Shown here: piece after piece, positions 9,302 through 17,123 of the stretch
Layout of the letters: every line of letters begins with the position of its first letter
Position numbering within the stretch: the stretch's first letter is position 1
DNA from: Flavobacteriales bacterium
GTDB lineage: Bacteria > Bacteroidota > Bacteroidia > Flavobacteriales_F > PHOS-HE28
Reading direction: 5' to 3'
DNA length: 64,000 nucleotides
Assembly: GCA_016703005.1 (NCBI GenBank)
Contig: JADJCX010000008.1
Span: 62,001-126,000 of the forward strand
Translations under genes and position numbers: made by a program
Notes under the pieces: generated by a model
Seen by the model: the letters and a program-made list of their open reading frames with translations, nothing else
What the model was told of the DNA's origin: nothing
The model's database searches: none

Positions 9302-10786
9302 ATGGATCAGACCTACACGCTCGACGGTATCCGCGATTTCAAGGGCAAGTACCCAAAGCAGCTCTGGTACCTGTTCGGTACGGAGATGTGGGAGCGCTTC
9401 TGCTTCTATGGTATGCGAGGCATGCTCACCGTATTCATGGTGAGCAATCTGGGCTTGGACGATAAGGCGGCGAATCTGCAGTACGGGGCGATACAGGCCT
9501 TTGTGTATGCTTTCACCTTCATCGGCGGTGTGTTCGCGGATAAGATCCTGGGTTTCCAGAAATCGCTTTTCTGGGGAGCCATCCTGATGATCACCGGGGG
9601 CTTCATCATCGCCTTCTCTCCGACGGATCTCTTCTACATCGGCATCTCCTTCTCCATCATCGGCACGGGCTTCTTCAAGCCGAATATCTCCACGATGGTA
9701 GGGCAGCTTTACCGTGAGGGCGACTCCAGGCGGGACGCTGGCTTCGGGTTGTTCTATGCGGGGATCAACTTGGGCGCTTTACTGGGTGGGATCCTCATGG
9801 TGTGGGTGGGTAAGCACTATTCGTGGAGGCTTGCCTTCGCACTCGTTGGCATCGTGATGATCATCAGCCTTATCAACTTTCTGTGGAGGCGTGCATCCTT
9901 CGGCCCGATAGGTCTCTCGCCGCTGAATCCGGACATGCCGAAGTCGCGCAGGAGGTTCTACGAGATCGCCACGTACGTCGGTTCACTGATCGCGATCCCC
10001 TTTATCCTGATCATGGTCACCAAGACGGAGTACACCGATCTGTTCATGTACATCATCGGTCCGGTGACGCTCCTTTACCTCGGTTGGGAGATGCGGAAGT
10101 TCAATATGCAGGAGAACAAGCGCTTGGTCGCTGCATTGGTCTTCATACTCTTCTCCATACTCTTCTGGGCCTTCTTCGAGCAGAGCGGTGGATCACTGAG
10201 CCTGTTCGCACTGAACAATCTGCAAGCCGACTTCTTCGGACTGGCCATCGACCCGAACGTGATCAACAATTCCGCGAACTCCCTGTTCGTGATCATCTTC
10301 AGCGCGCCGCTGGGCCTGCTCTGGTTTTGGCTGAGCGCTCGGAAGATGGAGCCCAACTCCGTGGTGAAATTCGGGCTGGGCTTCCTGATGCTGGCCATTG
10401 CGTTCTTCGTGTTCTACGCCACGATCTTCTTCGCCGATGCGGACGGCATTACCTCCTTGGAGATCTTCACGCTGGCCTATTTCATCATCACGTTCGGTGA
10501 ACTCTGTTTGTCGCCCATTGGGCTCTCATTGATGACCAAACTCTCGCCGGTCTCGATACAGGGTTTGATGATGGGGATGTGGTTTTTGGCCAGTGCCTAT
10601 GGCCAGTACGTCGCTGGACTTTTGGGCGCGGGAATGTCCTCCGCGGATCCCGATGCAACACCCTTGATGAAGCTGCATGCATACACCGAGGGCTACATGC
10701 AGTTGGGCGTATACGCGCTCATTGCCGGTGTTGTGCTTATTGTGATCTCACCCTTCGTTCGCAAACTGATGCGGGGTGTCCACTGA
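9302..10786 (+). CDS. POT-family proton-dependent peptide transporter
   Basis: An intact 494-residue multi-pass membrane protein of the POT/PTR2 family, importing di- and tripeptides with protons. It has the family marks GTEMWERFCFYGMRG, GTGFFKPNISTMVGQLY and ITFGELCLSPIGLSLMTKLSP. It shares the general plan of the gene before it but is clearly diverged, so the pair is an old duplication or two separate acquisitions rather than a recent copy. The preceding terminator suggests separate transcription. Confidence 0.93.
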   Translation: MDQTYTLDGIRDFKGKYPKQLWYLFGTEMWERFCFYGMRGMLTVFMVSNLGLDDKAANLQYGAIQAFVYAFTFIGGVFADKILGFQKSLFWGAILMITGGFIIAFSPTDLFYIGISFSIIGTGFFKPNISTMVGQLYREGDSRRDAGFGLFYAGINLGALLGGILMVWVGKHYSWRLAFALVGIVMIISLINFLWRRASFGPIGLSPLNPDMPKSRRRFYEIATYVGSLIAIPFILIMVTKTEYTDLFMYIIGPVTLLYLGWEMRKFNMQENKRLVAALVFILFSILFWAFFEQSGGSLSLFALNNLQADFFGLAIDPNVINNSANSLFVIIFSAPLGLLWFWLSARKMEPNSVVKFGLGFLMLAIAFFVFYATIFFADADGITSLEIFTLAYFIITFGELCLSPIGLSLMTKLSPVSIQGLMMGMWFLASAYGQYVAGLLGAGMSSADPDATPLMKLHAYTEGYMQLGVYALIAGVVLIVISPFVRKLMRGVH

Positions 10787-10838
10787 CCCTACTTTAGCGG
10801 CACGGTCATTGGAGGCCGCGCCACATACGATCATTACC

Positions 10839-11442
10839 ATGCGCATTACGCTTTTCCCCGCCCTGCTGCTACCTCTTGGCCGATTGGCCCAAGCACCCAC
10901 TGCTGTGGTCACCGAGGCGCTTCCCGTTGTTGCACCGGTGGTTGAACAAGCGCCCACGGAACCGGCAAAAGTCAAGTGGGTCACGTTGGCCGAGGCGCAA
11001 GAGGCGGTGAAGAAGGACCCGAAGCCCATTCTCATCGACGTGTACACCGAGTGGTGCGGACCCTGCAAAATGCTTTCCGCCAAAACATTCACCGATCCGC
11101 AAACGGTGGCGCTGATGAACAAGAACTTCCACTGTGTGAAGTTCAATGCCGAAGGTCCGGACCCAGTGAAGTTCAAAGGGCAGGACTTCAGCAACCCCGA
11201 CCACGTGAAGGGCCAGCAGGGCCGGAACGGAACCCACCAACTTGCAAGGGCGTTGGGAGTTAGTGCTTACCCAACGGTAATGTATCTGGACAGCGATCTG
11301 AACGCGATCACCCTCGGTACCCGGTTATGTAACGCCCGAACAGATCGAGCCCATCCTCATCTACTTCGGCGAAGGCGTTTACAAGACCAAGGATTGGGCG
11401 GTGTTCCAGCAAGAGTTCAAGAGCCGCCGCGTAGCGCCTTGA
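10839..11442 (+). pseudogene. secreted thioredoxin-fold protein, frameshifted
   Basis: An exported thioredoxin-like protein with redox motif DVYTEWCGPCKMLSAKTF and a cis-Pro turn VSAYPTVMYLD. The signal peptide is MRITLFPALLLPLGRLAQA. After NAIT at about 11310 the frame breaks. The expected ending GYVTPEQIEPILIYFGEGVY continues in another frame and stops at 11442. Removing one base (the T of ACCCTCGG) restores TPVPGYVTPEQ and a 200-residue protein. Read without correction, the open frame runs on to 11495 through the terminator, which argues that the shift is an error or a recent lesion. Confidence 0.82.
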
Positions 11443-11466
11443 GTCACGTCATCAACGATCAATGGC

Positions 11467-11489
11467 AAGGCCCCGACAAGGGGCCTTTT
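11467..11489 (+). terminator. rho-independent terminator after the thioredoxin gene
   Basis: Perfect stem AAGGCCCC / GGGGCCTT (11467-11474 with 11480-11487), loop GACAA, ending in TTTT. Confidence 0.85.
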
Positions 11490-11582
11490 GCTTGAGGGCT
11501 ATTGGGGGCGCGACTTTCCGGAGGTCGGGCTAGGCTACGACCGATATTTCTCCACACCGGGGAAGTACGCATCGACGCGGGC

Positions 11583-11590
11583 TAAATTCG
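11583..11590 (+). promoter_or_regulatory. candidate -7 promoter element of gltA (TAAATTCG)
   Basis: Matches the Bacteroidota -7 pattern TAnnTT(T/C)G that recurs through this window. It lies 63 bases before the gltA start. The same octamer is found just before the tRNA-Pro gene. No convincing -33 TTG is seen. Confidence 0.4.
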
Positions 11591-11653
11591 CGCCGCGCCG
11601 CAGGGGCGCACAAGGAAACGCCCGAAAACACTACGCAAGTCCGATCAAGCATC

Positions 11654-12943
11654 ATGAGCGAAAAGGCCACTATCATCCTCGACGGGAAGAGTTATGAACT
11701 GCCGGTATTCGTGGGTAGCGAAGGAGAGAAGGCCATCGATATCGCGAAGCTTCGCGACATGAGCGGGTATATCACCCTCGATTTCGGGTACAAGAACACG
11801 GGGGCTACCACCAGTGCGATCACATTCCTCGATGGTGAGGAAGGCATCCTGCGCTACCGCGGGTATCCCATCGAACAGTTGGCCGCGAAGAGCAGCTTCA
11901 TCGAAGTGAGCTATCTCCTGCTCAACGGCGAGCTGCCCAACCAGCGGCAGTTGGATGAGTTCCAAGGAAACATCCGCTATCACTCCTTGGTGCATGAGGA
12001 CATGAAGCGCTTTTTCGAGTTCTTCCCGAACAACGCGCACCCTATGGGCATCCTCAGTGCGATGGTGAACAGCTTGAGCACGTTCTATCCGAAAAGCCAG
12101 GACCCCCACCGTCCCAGTAAAGATGTGGAGCGCACCATCTTTAGGTTGATCGCCAAGATGCCGACACTCGCGGCGATCAGTTACAAGAACAACTTGGGAC
12201 ATCCTTACATGTACCCGGACAATAAGCTGGGCTACGTGGAGAATTTCCTGCACATGATGTTCGGCATGCCCACCGAGGATTACGTGGTGGACAAGGATGT
12301 TGCCAGCGCGTTGAACACGTTGCTCATCCTGCACGCTGATCATGAACAGAACTGCAGCGCAAGCACAGTGCGCATGGTGGGCAGCAGTCAGGCCAACTTG
12401 TACAGTGCCGTTAGTGCTGGTATCGCCGCGCTATGGGGGCCGCTGCACGGTGGTGCCAACCAGGAAGTGATCGAGATGCTCGAAGCCATTCGCAATGATG
12501 GTAGCGATCTGGAGAAGTGGGTGAACAAGGCCAAGGACAAGAACGATCCATTCCGGCTCTTCGGTTTCGGTCACCGCGTGTACAAGAACTTCGATCCGCG
12601 CGCGCAGATCATCAAGAAGGCCTGCGATGATGTGCTGAAGAAGATGGGAGTGAACGATCCGGTGCTGGACATTGCCCGTCAACTGGAGGAGATCGCGCTC
12701 AAGGATGACTACTTCATCGAGCGGAAACTATACCCGAACGTGGACTTTTACAGCGGTATCATCTACCGCGCCATCGGCATCCCCACGCGGATGTTCACCG
12801 TGATGTTCGCGCTGGGTAGGTTGCCCGGATGGATCGCGCAGTGGAAGGAGATGGTGGAGAACAAGGAGCCGATCGGTCGCCCACGTCAGATCTACACGGG
12901 CGCCGTCAACCGTTCGTACACAGCGATCAAGGACCGGAAGTGA
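11654..12943 (+). CDS. gltA: citrate synthase
   Basis: Condenses acetyl-CoA with oxaloacetate at the entry of the TCA cycle. The 429 residues match the hexameric type I bacterial enzyme. The N-terminal domain is complete, and the catalytic regions ALWGPLHGGANQEVIEML and the signature FGFGHRVYKNFDPRA are intact. The ATG at 11654 gives the normal N-terminus MSEKATIILDGKSYELP. It is a monocistronic gene, with its own candidate promoter upstream and a terminator hairpin 25 bases after the stop. Confidence 0.97.
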   Translation: MSEKATIILDGKSYELPVFVGSEGEKAIDIAKLRDMSGYITLDFGYKNTGATTSAITFLDGEEGILRYRGYPIEQLAAKSSFIEVSYLLLNGELPNQRQLDEFQGNIRYHSLVHEDMKRFFEFFPNNAHPMGILSAMVNSLSTFYPKSQDPHRPSKDVERTIFRLIAKMPTLAAISYKNNLGHPYMYPDNKLGYVENFLHMMFGMPTEDYVVDKDVASALNTLLILHADHEQNCSASTVRMVGSSQANLYSAVSAGIAALWGPLHGGANQEVIEMLEAIRNDGSDLEKWVNKAKDKNDPFRLFGFGHRVYKNFDPRAQIIKKACDDVLKKMGVNDPVLDIARQLEEIALKDDYFIERKLYPNVDFYSGIIYRAIGIPTRMFTVMFALGRLPGWIAQWKEMVENKEPIGRPRQIYTGAVNRSYTAIKDRK

Positions 12944-12967
12944 TCCTTGGTGGTCACCATGAAATGA

Positions 12968-12995
12968 GAAGAGCCCCGACACTGTCGGGCTCTTC
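12968..12995. terminator. bidirectional terminator between gltA and the universal stress protein gene
   Basis: Hairpin GAAGAGCCC(C)GACA / TGTCGGGCTCTTC lying between two convergent genes. The inner part CCCGACA-C-TGTCGGG belongs to the palindrome seen several times in the window. The T-run is weak on both sides. Confidence 0.7.
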
Positions 12996-13015
12996 AGCTA
13001 AAGGGCTGTCCGTCC

Positions 13016-13816
13016 TCAAAGCTTCACGCTCAACACTGGGAAGCTCGTCTTGTTAACGATGTCCTCCGTAAGGCTGCCGTTCACCACGTGGAAGAATCCG
13101 GTGCGGCCGTGGGTGGCCATTGCGATCATGTCGGCGTCAATGCCCCGGGCGAAGTTGAGGATGCCTTCCTCGATGCTCAGGTCGTTGTAGATAGTGGCGC
13201 TGAATTTCTTCAAGGCGTGCCGTTGCAGGAAGCGATCGATGGCCTTGTTGGTCTCCTCGCTTCGCTGGAAAGTCTTTGGTGTGTTGATCTTCACCAAGTG
13301 CACCTTCGGATCGAATATTTCCAGCACCGGCAGGAAGGCGTCGAACTTCTCGATATCGATCTCGGTGAAGTTGCTGGCGTAAACCAGATCGTTGATCGCA
13401 AAATCCTCTAGGTGCTGCTTGATCACCAATACCGGCATCGGTGCTATCCGGACGATCTTCTGCGTGTTGCTGCCCACAAGTGCCTTGGTGCCCTTCGCTC
13501 CATGGCTGCCCATCACCACCAGGTCCACGTGGGCCAAGTTGTTGTTCTTGAACATATCGGTGATGGCCATTTGCCGGAGCATGAATTTCTTCAACTCGAT
13601 CCCTTGTAGGAAGGGCAGTTGAGGGACCGTTTCAAGCTTTTCCTCGATCTCGTCACGTTTCTTCTGGTTCTCCGTGTGGAAATCGGTCATCTGCTCGTAT
13701 ACATGTACGATGTCGATGGTGGCGCCGGTGAGCTTGGCGATCTTGGCCGCCACGCGCAGTGCATCGGTGGCGCAGTCGCTGAAATCGAAAGGAACCAGCA
13801 GGGAACGGATGGCCAT
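13016..13816 (-). CDS. universal stress protein, tandem two-domain UspA type
   Basis: 266 residues made of two UspA-like Rossmann domains (about 1-145 and 150-266). The first has the ATP-binding pattern VVMGSHGAKGTKALVGSN and the second MIAMATHGRTGFFHVVNGS. Both have the G-x2-G-x9-G spacing, or close to it, so nucleotide binding is likely. The gene is single, converges on gltA and is divergent from the SiaC-like gene. TAACTTCA at 13851-13858 on its strand is a one-mismatch copy of the local -7 promoter element. Confidence 0.92.
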   Translation of the reverse strand: MAIRSLLVPFDFSDCATDALRVAAKIAKLTGATIDIVHVYEQMTDFHTENQKKRDEIEEKLETVPQLPFLQGIELKKFMLRQMAITDMFKNNNLAHVDLVVMGSHGAKGTKALVGSNTQKIVRIAPMPVLVIKQHLEDFAINDLVYASNFTEIDIEKFDAFLPVLEIFDPKVHLVKINTPKTFQRSEETNKAIDRFLQRHALKKFSATIYNDLSIEEGILNFARGIDADMIAMATHGRTGFFHVVNGSLTEDIVNKTSFPVLSVKL

Positions 13817-13932
13817 GGCGATCGGTTTTGGTTCGTTGGTAGGGGCCGGGTGAAGTTAGTAAGGCCGTTCCACCGAACAAGGCATCGTTGGAAACAGGCC
13901 TGGTCGTTCCGGTCAAAATACCATCAGCCGGG

Positions 13933-13940
13933 TACATTCG
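13933..13940 (+). promoter_or_regulatory. candidate -7 promoter element of the SiaC-like gene (TACATTCG)
   Basis: A full match to TAnnTT(T/C)G only seven bases before the ATG, which would place transcription start at or next to the start codon (leaderless or nearly so). Confidence 0.45.
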
Positions 13941-13947
13941 GCCGTTG

Positions 13948-14325
13948 ATGAACACCCTACGCCTGGAGGCCACGGACAAAACCCCCGAGGTGAGGTTCGA
14001 CCCGGAAAAGGGTCAATTGGAGATCATCGGATGCAGCATCCACGAAAACGCCGACAAGTTCTACTCGCCTCTCTGGGACCGGATCGATGCCTACTCGGGC
14101 GCTCCGGCCCAACGCACGCTTGTGCGCATCAGCCTCGATTACTTCAATAGCAGCAGCGCAAAGTACCTATTGGATATTCTCAAGCGGCTCGACGACCTTC
14201 ACGCGTCCGGATCCAGCAAGGTGAGTGTTGAATGGACGTATGAGGAAGGGGATCTGGACATGCAGGAGGCCGGTAATGACTACAAGGGCCTATTGGAGAT
14301 GCCCATGAAAGTGGTCGAACGCTGA
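13948..14325 (+). CDS. SiaC-like regulatory phosphoprotein (DUF1987)
   Basis: 125 residues matching the DUF1987/SiaC family. It starts LRLEATDKTPEVRFDPEKG, followed by GCSIHENADKFYSPLWD and the phosphorylation helix region DYFNSSSAKYLLDIL. In Pseudomonas the SiaC protein is phosphorylated by SiaB, dephosphorylated by SiaA and activates the diguanylate cyclase SiaD. The phosphoacceptor there is a Thr in this same loop; here the candidates are Ser68-Ser70. No siaA, siaB or siaD is present in the window, so its partners are elsewhere. The ATG at 13948 gives the usual family N-terminus; the open frame upstream to 13888 is not supported. Confidence 0.85.
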   Translation: MNTLRLEATDKTPEVRFDPEKGQLEIIGCSIHENADKFYSPLWDRIDAYSGAPAQRTLVRISLDYFNSSSAKYLLDILKRLDDLHASGSSKVSVEWTYEEGDLDMQEAGNDYKGLLEMPMKVVER

Positions 14326-14338
14326 TCGCAGGGTGTGG

Positions 14339-15064
14339 TCAGCGGGCGCCGAAGTGGTCCACCCACACACGCTCACCGATGGACTCACCGTCCTGGAAGT
14401 AGAAGATCTGGCCCCAGGGGTGCTTCACCTTCTTATAGACGACCAGGCGCTTGTGTTCGGGTACAGTGATCTCCAGCACTTTGGCGTTGCCCTCCATGTA
14501 TTCCCGCTCTCCTTCGGCAAGCGGCACGGTTGAAGGCTCTTCCAGCGGGTTTTTGTGCACCACCTTGACGGGAGTTGCTGGGGTTTGCTCCGTTACTTTT
14601 TCGGCCGCCGTTATGGGTGGCGGTTCCGGTTCTGTGATCCGGGCAACGCTGGGTTTCGCGGAAGTTGCAGCGGTATCCGGGGTCGGTGTGCCCGGGGCTT
14701 GGGGCATGTTTGGCTCAACAATCACCGTTTTCACTTCATCCTCGGCCGCCCGCTTGGCGATCAACGCATCGAGGTCTTCCAGCTTCACTTTCGGGTATAC
14801 GTTCAGGGGTCTGCGCTCGCGGGCATCGGCGTAGAACTGGCGGGCTTCATCGAAGCGACCAGCCTTGAAAGCGCTTTCGGCTTGGGCCATCATGTTCTGG
14901 AACCCAACGTCTTTCTCGGCATCCACCACTTCTTGCTTGGCCAACTTGCTGCGTTCCTTGGCACTCAGTCCAGCGAACTCCTTGGTCAGGCTAGCGTCCT
15001 CTTGCGCGTGCGTCCCGAAGGTTGCCACGAGCAACACGGCTGAGAGGACGGCTGAACGGAACAT
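14339..15064 (-). CDS. secreted protein with TPR-like helix and proline-rich linker, unknown function
   Basis: From the ATG at 15064 the protein has 241 residues. It has a signal peptide (MFRSAVLSAVLLVATFGTHAQ) and an alpha-helical part with one TPR-like hairpin (AESAFKAGRFDEARQFYADARERRP). A low-complexity Pro/Thr/Ala linker follows, then a C-terminal beta-rich segment (VVYKKVKHPWGQIFYFQDGE) ending FGAR. The linker plus conserved end looks like a periplasmic or envelope anchor protein. The open frame extends to 15181, but the added residues precede a good signal peptide, so I use the internal start. A -7-like box lies six bases upstream. Confidence 0.72.
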   Translation of the reverse strand: MFRSAVLSAVLLVATFGTHAQEDASLTKEFAGLSAKERSKLAKQEVVDAEKDVGFQNMMAQAESAFKAGRFDEARQFYADARERRPLNVYPKVKLEDLDALIAKRAAEDEVKTVIVEPNMPQAPGTPTPDTAATSAKPSVARITEPEPPPITAAEKVTEQTPATPVKVVHKNPLEEPSTVPLAEGEREYMEGNAKVLEITVPEHKRLVVYKKVKHPWGQIFYFQDGESIGERVWVDHFGAR

Positions 15065-15070
15065 GGTTCG

Positions 15071-15078
15071 CGAATCTA
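15071..15078 (-). promoter_or_regulatory. candidate -7 promoter element (TAGATTCG) for the 14339-15064 gene
   Basis: Exact match to TAnnTT(T/C)G on the minus strand, six bases before the ATG. Together with similar spacings elsewhere it suggests very short leaders. Confidence 0.42.
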
Positions 15079-15314
15079 TCCGGTGTGTTTCCTGATGAAC
15101 GGCTGGACGGCTGCCTTTGACCACCATGGATCGTGGAAAGCAGGGGCGCACGATGTGTTGGAACGTACTTTCGGCAGCCATGTTCCGCAGGCAGTCCTGT
15201 AAAGTGTCGACAAGTCCAGGGCGATCGTTGGTGGAATGGATGCGATCGTCGGAAACCGGTCACTGCGCAGGCTGAAACACGGCCAATGCACGTTCAATAC
15301 ATAACACTACCACC

Positions 15315-16163
15315 ATGCTCACACTACGCACCGCCACCCTCTATGCGCTGATCCCATGCATGATCGCATGTAAGGAAGAGGACCCGAAACAGAGCGAGCC
15401 ATACAAACAGCTGGAGGCCGAACACCACGAGACGACGGCCGTGGTAGCCGAAAAGGACTCCACCATCAATGGACTGTTCGGCGCCTTCAATAGGATCAGT
15501 GAGAACCTCCGCACCATCAGGGAGAAGCAGGGGTTGCTCGCAGTGGAAGGAACGACGTTCGAGACCGGTGGCGACGCCGAACAACGGATGGTGGCCGATC
15601 TGCAGAGCATAGACGCATTGCTGGCGGAGAACCGCGAATTGATCGCCAAGCTGCGCAAGCAAACCAAGTCCGGTGACCGGAAGTTCAACGAGCTTCAGCG
15701 TACTGTGGAGGACTTCGAGCGCGCAATGACCGAGAAGGACACGGAGATAACCTCGTTGAAAGAGGAACTCTCCAGCGCCAATAGCTCGTTGGCCACGTTG
15801 ATCGAGATGTACCGCGACAAGGAGCAACTCGCCAGCGATCAGCAGAGCGAACTCAATGCGGCTTGGTATTGCGTGGGCACGGCCAAGGAACTGCGTGCTA
15901 ATGGCGTGTTGACAAAGGATGGCGGCTTCATCGGGATCGGCAAAGTGGATAAGCTGAACACCACCACCTTGAACAAGAACTGGTTCAGGCAGGTGGATGT
16001 GACCGAGGTGACCGAGATACCGATCTCAGCGCAGAAAGCGAAGCTGGTGACGAGCCATCCCACGGGTAGCTATACCATGGAGGGGGCGGTAGAGAAGTTG
16101 AGGATCACGGATGCCACGGCATTCTGGAGCATGAGCAAGTATCTCGTGATCGTTGTTGATTGA
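15315..16163 (+). CDS. coiled-coil lipoprotein of unknown function
   Basis: 282 residues. The start MLTLRTATLYALIPCMIACKEED reads as a lipoprotein signal with the modified Cys at 19. Residues about 30-190 form a long charged coiled coil (LLAENRELIAKLRKQTK, EKDTEITSLKEELSSAN). The C-terminal globular part contains WYCVGTAKELRANGV, KDGGFIGIGKVDKLN and AKLVTSHPTGSY. I believe this C-terminal block is widespread among Bacteroidota coiled-coil lipoproteins, some labelled as collagen-binding-like adhesins, but I cannot confirm a function. It has its own strong terminator. Confidence 0.75.
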   Translation: MLTLRTATLYALIPCMIACKEEDPKQSEPYKQLEAEHHETTAVVAEKDSTINGLFGAFNRISENLRTIREKQGLLAVEGTTFETGGDAEQRMVADLQSIDALLAENRELIAKLRKQTKSGDRKFNELQRTVEDFERAMTEKDTEITSLKEELSSANSSLATLIEMYRDKEQLASDQQSELNAAWYCVGTAKELRANGVLTKDGGFIGIGKVDKLNTTTLNKNWFRQVDVTEVTEIPISAQKAKLVTSHPTGSYTMEGAVEKLRITDATAFWSMSKYLVIVVD

Positions 16164-16182
16164 CATCAAGATGATCGGAACA

Positions 16183-16214
16183 AAAAAGCCCCCGGGACCT
16201 CCCGGGGGCTTTTT
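16183..16214. terminator. strong bidirectional rho-independent terminator
   Basis: A perfect 14-base-pair stem (16183-16196 with 16201-16214; core GCCCCCGGG/CCCGGGGGC) around ACCT. It is flanked by A-run and T-run so that it works for both the lipoprotein gene (+) and the convergent LTxxQ-type gene (-). Confidence 0.92.
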
Positions 16215-16230
16215 CGTAGGGACGGTCCGA

Positions 16231-16707
16231 TCAGTTGATCGTGGTCTTCATAGGCTCGTTCGCTTTGGCGGGTGCAGCAGCACCAGTGGCTCCAGCTTTG
16301 CCGGCACAGCAAGCCGCTTTTCCACCATCCTTCGCACACCCTGCGGTGGCTTTGGCGTCGTGGCTGCAACCTGCATGAGCATCGCATCCGACCGGCATGC
16401 TTCTCAGCTTTGCCATCTGCTCAGGGGTAAGCACTCCCTTCAGGTTGACATAACTGGCTTTCATCTTGGAGTCGATGGAAGCTTGAAGTTCAGCGCACTT
16501 GGCGCGCTCAGGTGCTGCTTCGGTCTCCACGGCTACCAGCACATCTTGCACCTTGGCCGCTTGTTCTTGGGTAAGTCCCAATTCGGTTGTCAATTGAGCA
16601 ACACGTGCTTTTGCAAGCGCGGTTGGATCGCTGGTTGCGGCTTGACCGAAGGCCATGGTCGAACCAAGTACGGCCGCAGCACATACGATCAGTTTCATCG
16701 TGTTCAT
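16231..16707 (-). CDS. periplasmic LTxxQ-like protein with cysteine-rich tail
   Basis: 158 residues from the ATG at 16707. A signal peptide (MNTMKLIVCAAAVLGSTMAFG) is followed by helices with the pattern LTTELGLTQEQAAKV and LKGVLTPEQMAKLRSM, like the LTxxQ repeats of Spy/CpxP-type periplasmic chaperones or metal-resistance proteins. The C-terminal third is rich in Cys, His and Ala (CDAHAGCSHDAK, CAKDGG, AACCAGKAG), which suggests metal binding; this is inference. It is a single gene with a candidate promoter 27 bases upstream and a shared terminator downstream. Confidence 0.78.
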   Translation of the reverse strand: MNTMKLIVCAAAVLGSTMAFGQAATSDPTALAKARVAQLTTELGLTQEQAAKVQDVLVAVETEAAPERAKCAELQASIDSKMKASYVNLKGVLTPEQMAKLRSMPVGCDAHAGCSHDAKATAGCAKDGGKAACCAGKAGATGAAAPAKANEPMKTTIN

Positions 16708-16734
16708 CAGTAAGTCGTTTTTGGGTTTAGGGTG

Positions 16735-16742
16735 TGAATGTA
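16735..16742 (-). promoter_or_regulatory. candidate -7 promoter element (TACATTCA) of the LTxxQ-like gene
   Basis: One mismatch to TAnnTT(T/C)G, 27 bases before the ATG at 16707. Confidence 0.33.
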
Positions 16743-16784
16743 CAGGGATATGGGTTTCTGTCAACGCGCGCGCCGTCGTTGTAT

Positions 16785-17120
16785 TTACCCCCCACTATCA
16801 TCGCCGAACAGGTCATTCAGCCGGAGCTCCGTAGCGATCGGTATCGCAACGAGAACAAGGGCAGCCACGATCGAGACGATGAGCAGGCCATTTTCCCCCT
16901 CGCTTACCAGTAAAGCACAGGTAACGCCCGTGTTCAGCACCAGCAATGAGCCCCACAACAGCAACTTTCCGCTGAAGGTGTTCGCTTCCTGCCAAGCCTC
17001 AGTGCTTCGCATGCTGCGCGCAGAGCGGTAACCGTACCAATGGTCAGGGCGGAGCGGTGGGAACCGGCGCACGAGCAGGGCGATGACCAACAGCATAGCT
17101 CCGGGCACCAGGGCAACCAT
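16785..17120 (-). CDS. SdpI-family small membrane protein
   Basis: 111 residues with three predicted membrane helices (about 2-20, 52-72 and 78-98). Between helices one and two lies the SdpI/YhfL family signature WYGYRSARSMRSTEAWQEAN. SdpI itself gives immunity to a bacterial toxin in Bacillus, but most family members have no known role. It is the last gene of a tight operon: its start lies three bases after the SDR stop. Confidence 0.85.
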   Translation of the reverse strand: MVALVPGAMLLVIALLVRRFPPLRPDHWYGYRSARSMRSTEAWQEANTFSGKLLLWGSLLVLNTGVTCALLVSEGENGLLIVSIVAALVLVAIPIATELRLNDLFGDDSGG

Positions 17121-17123
17121 GGT

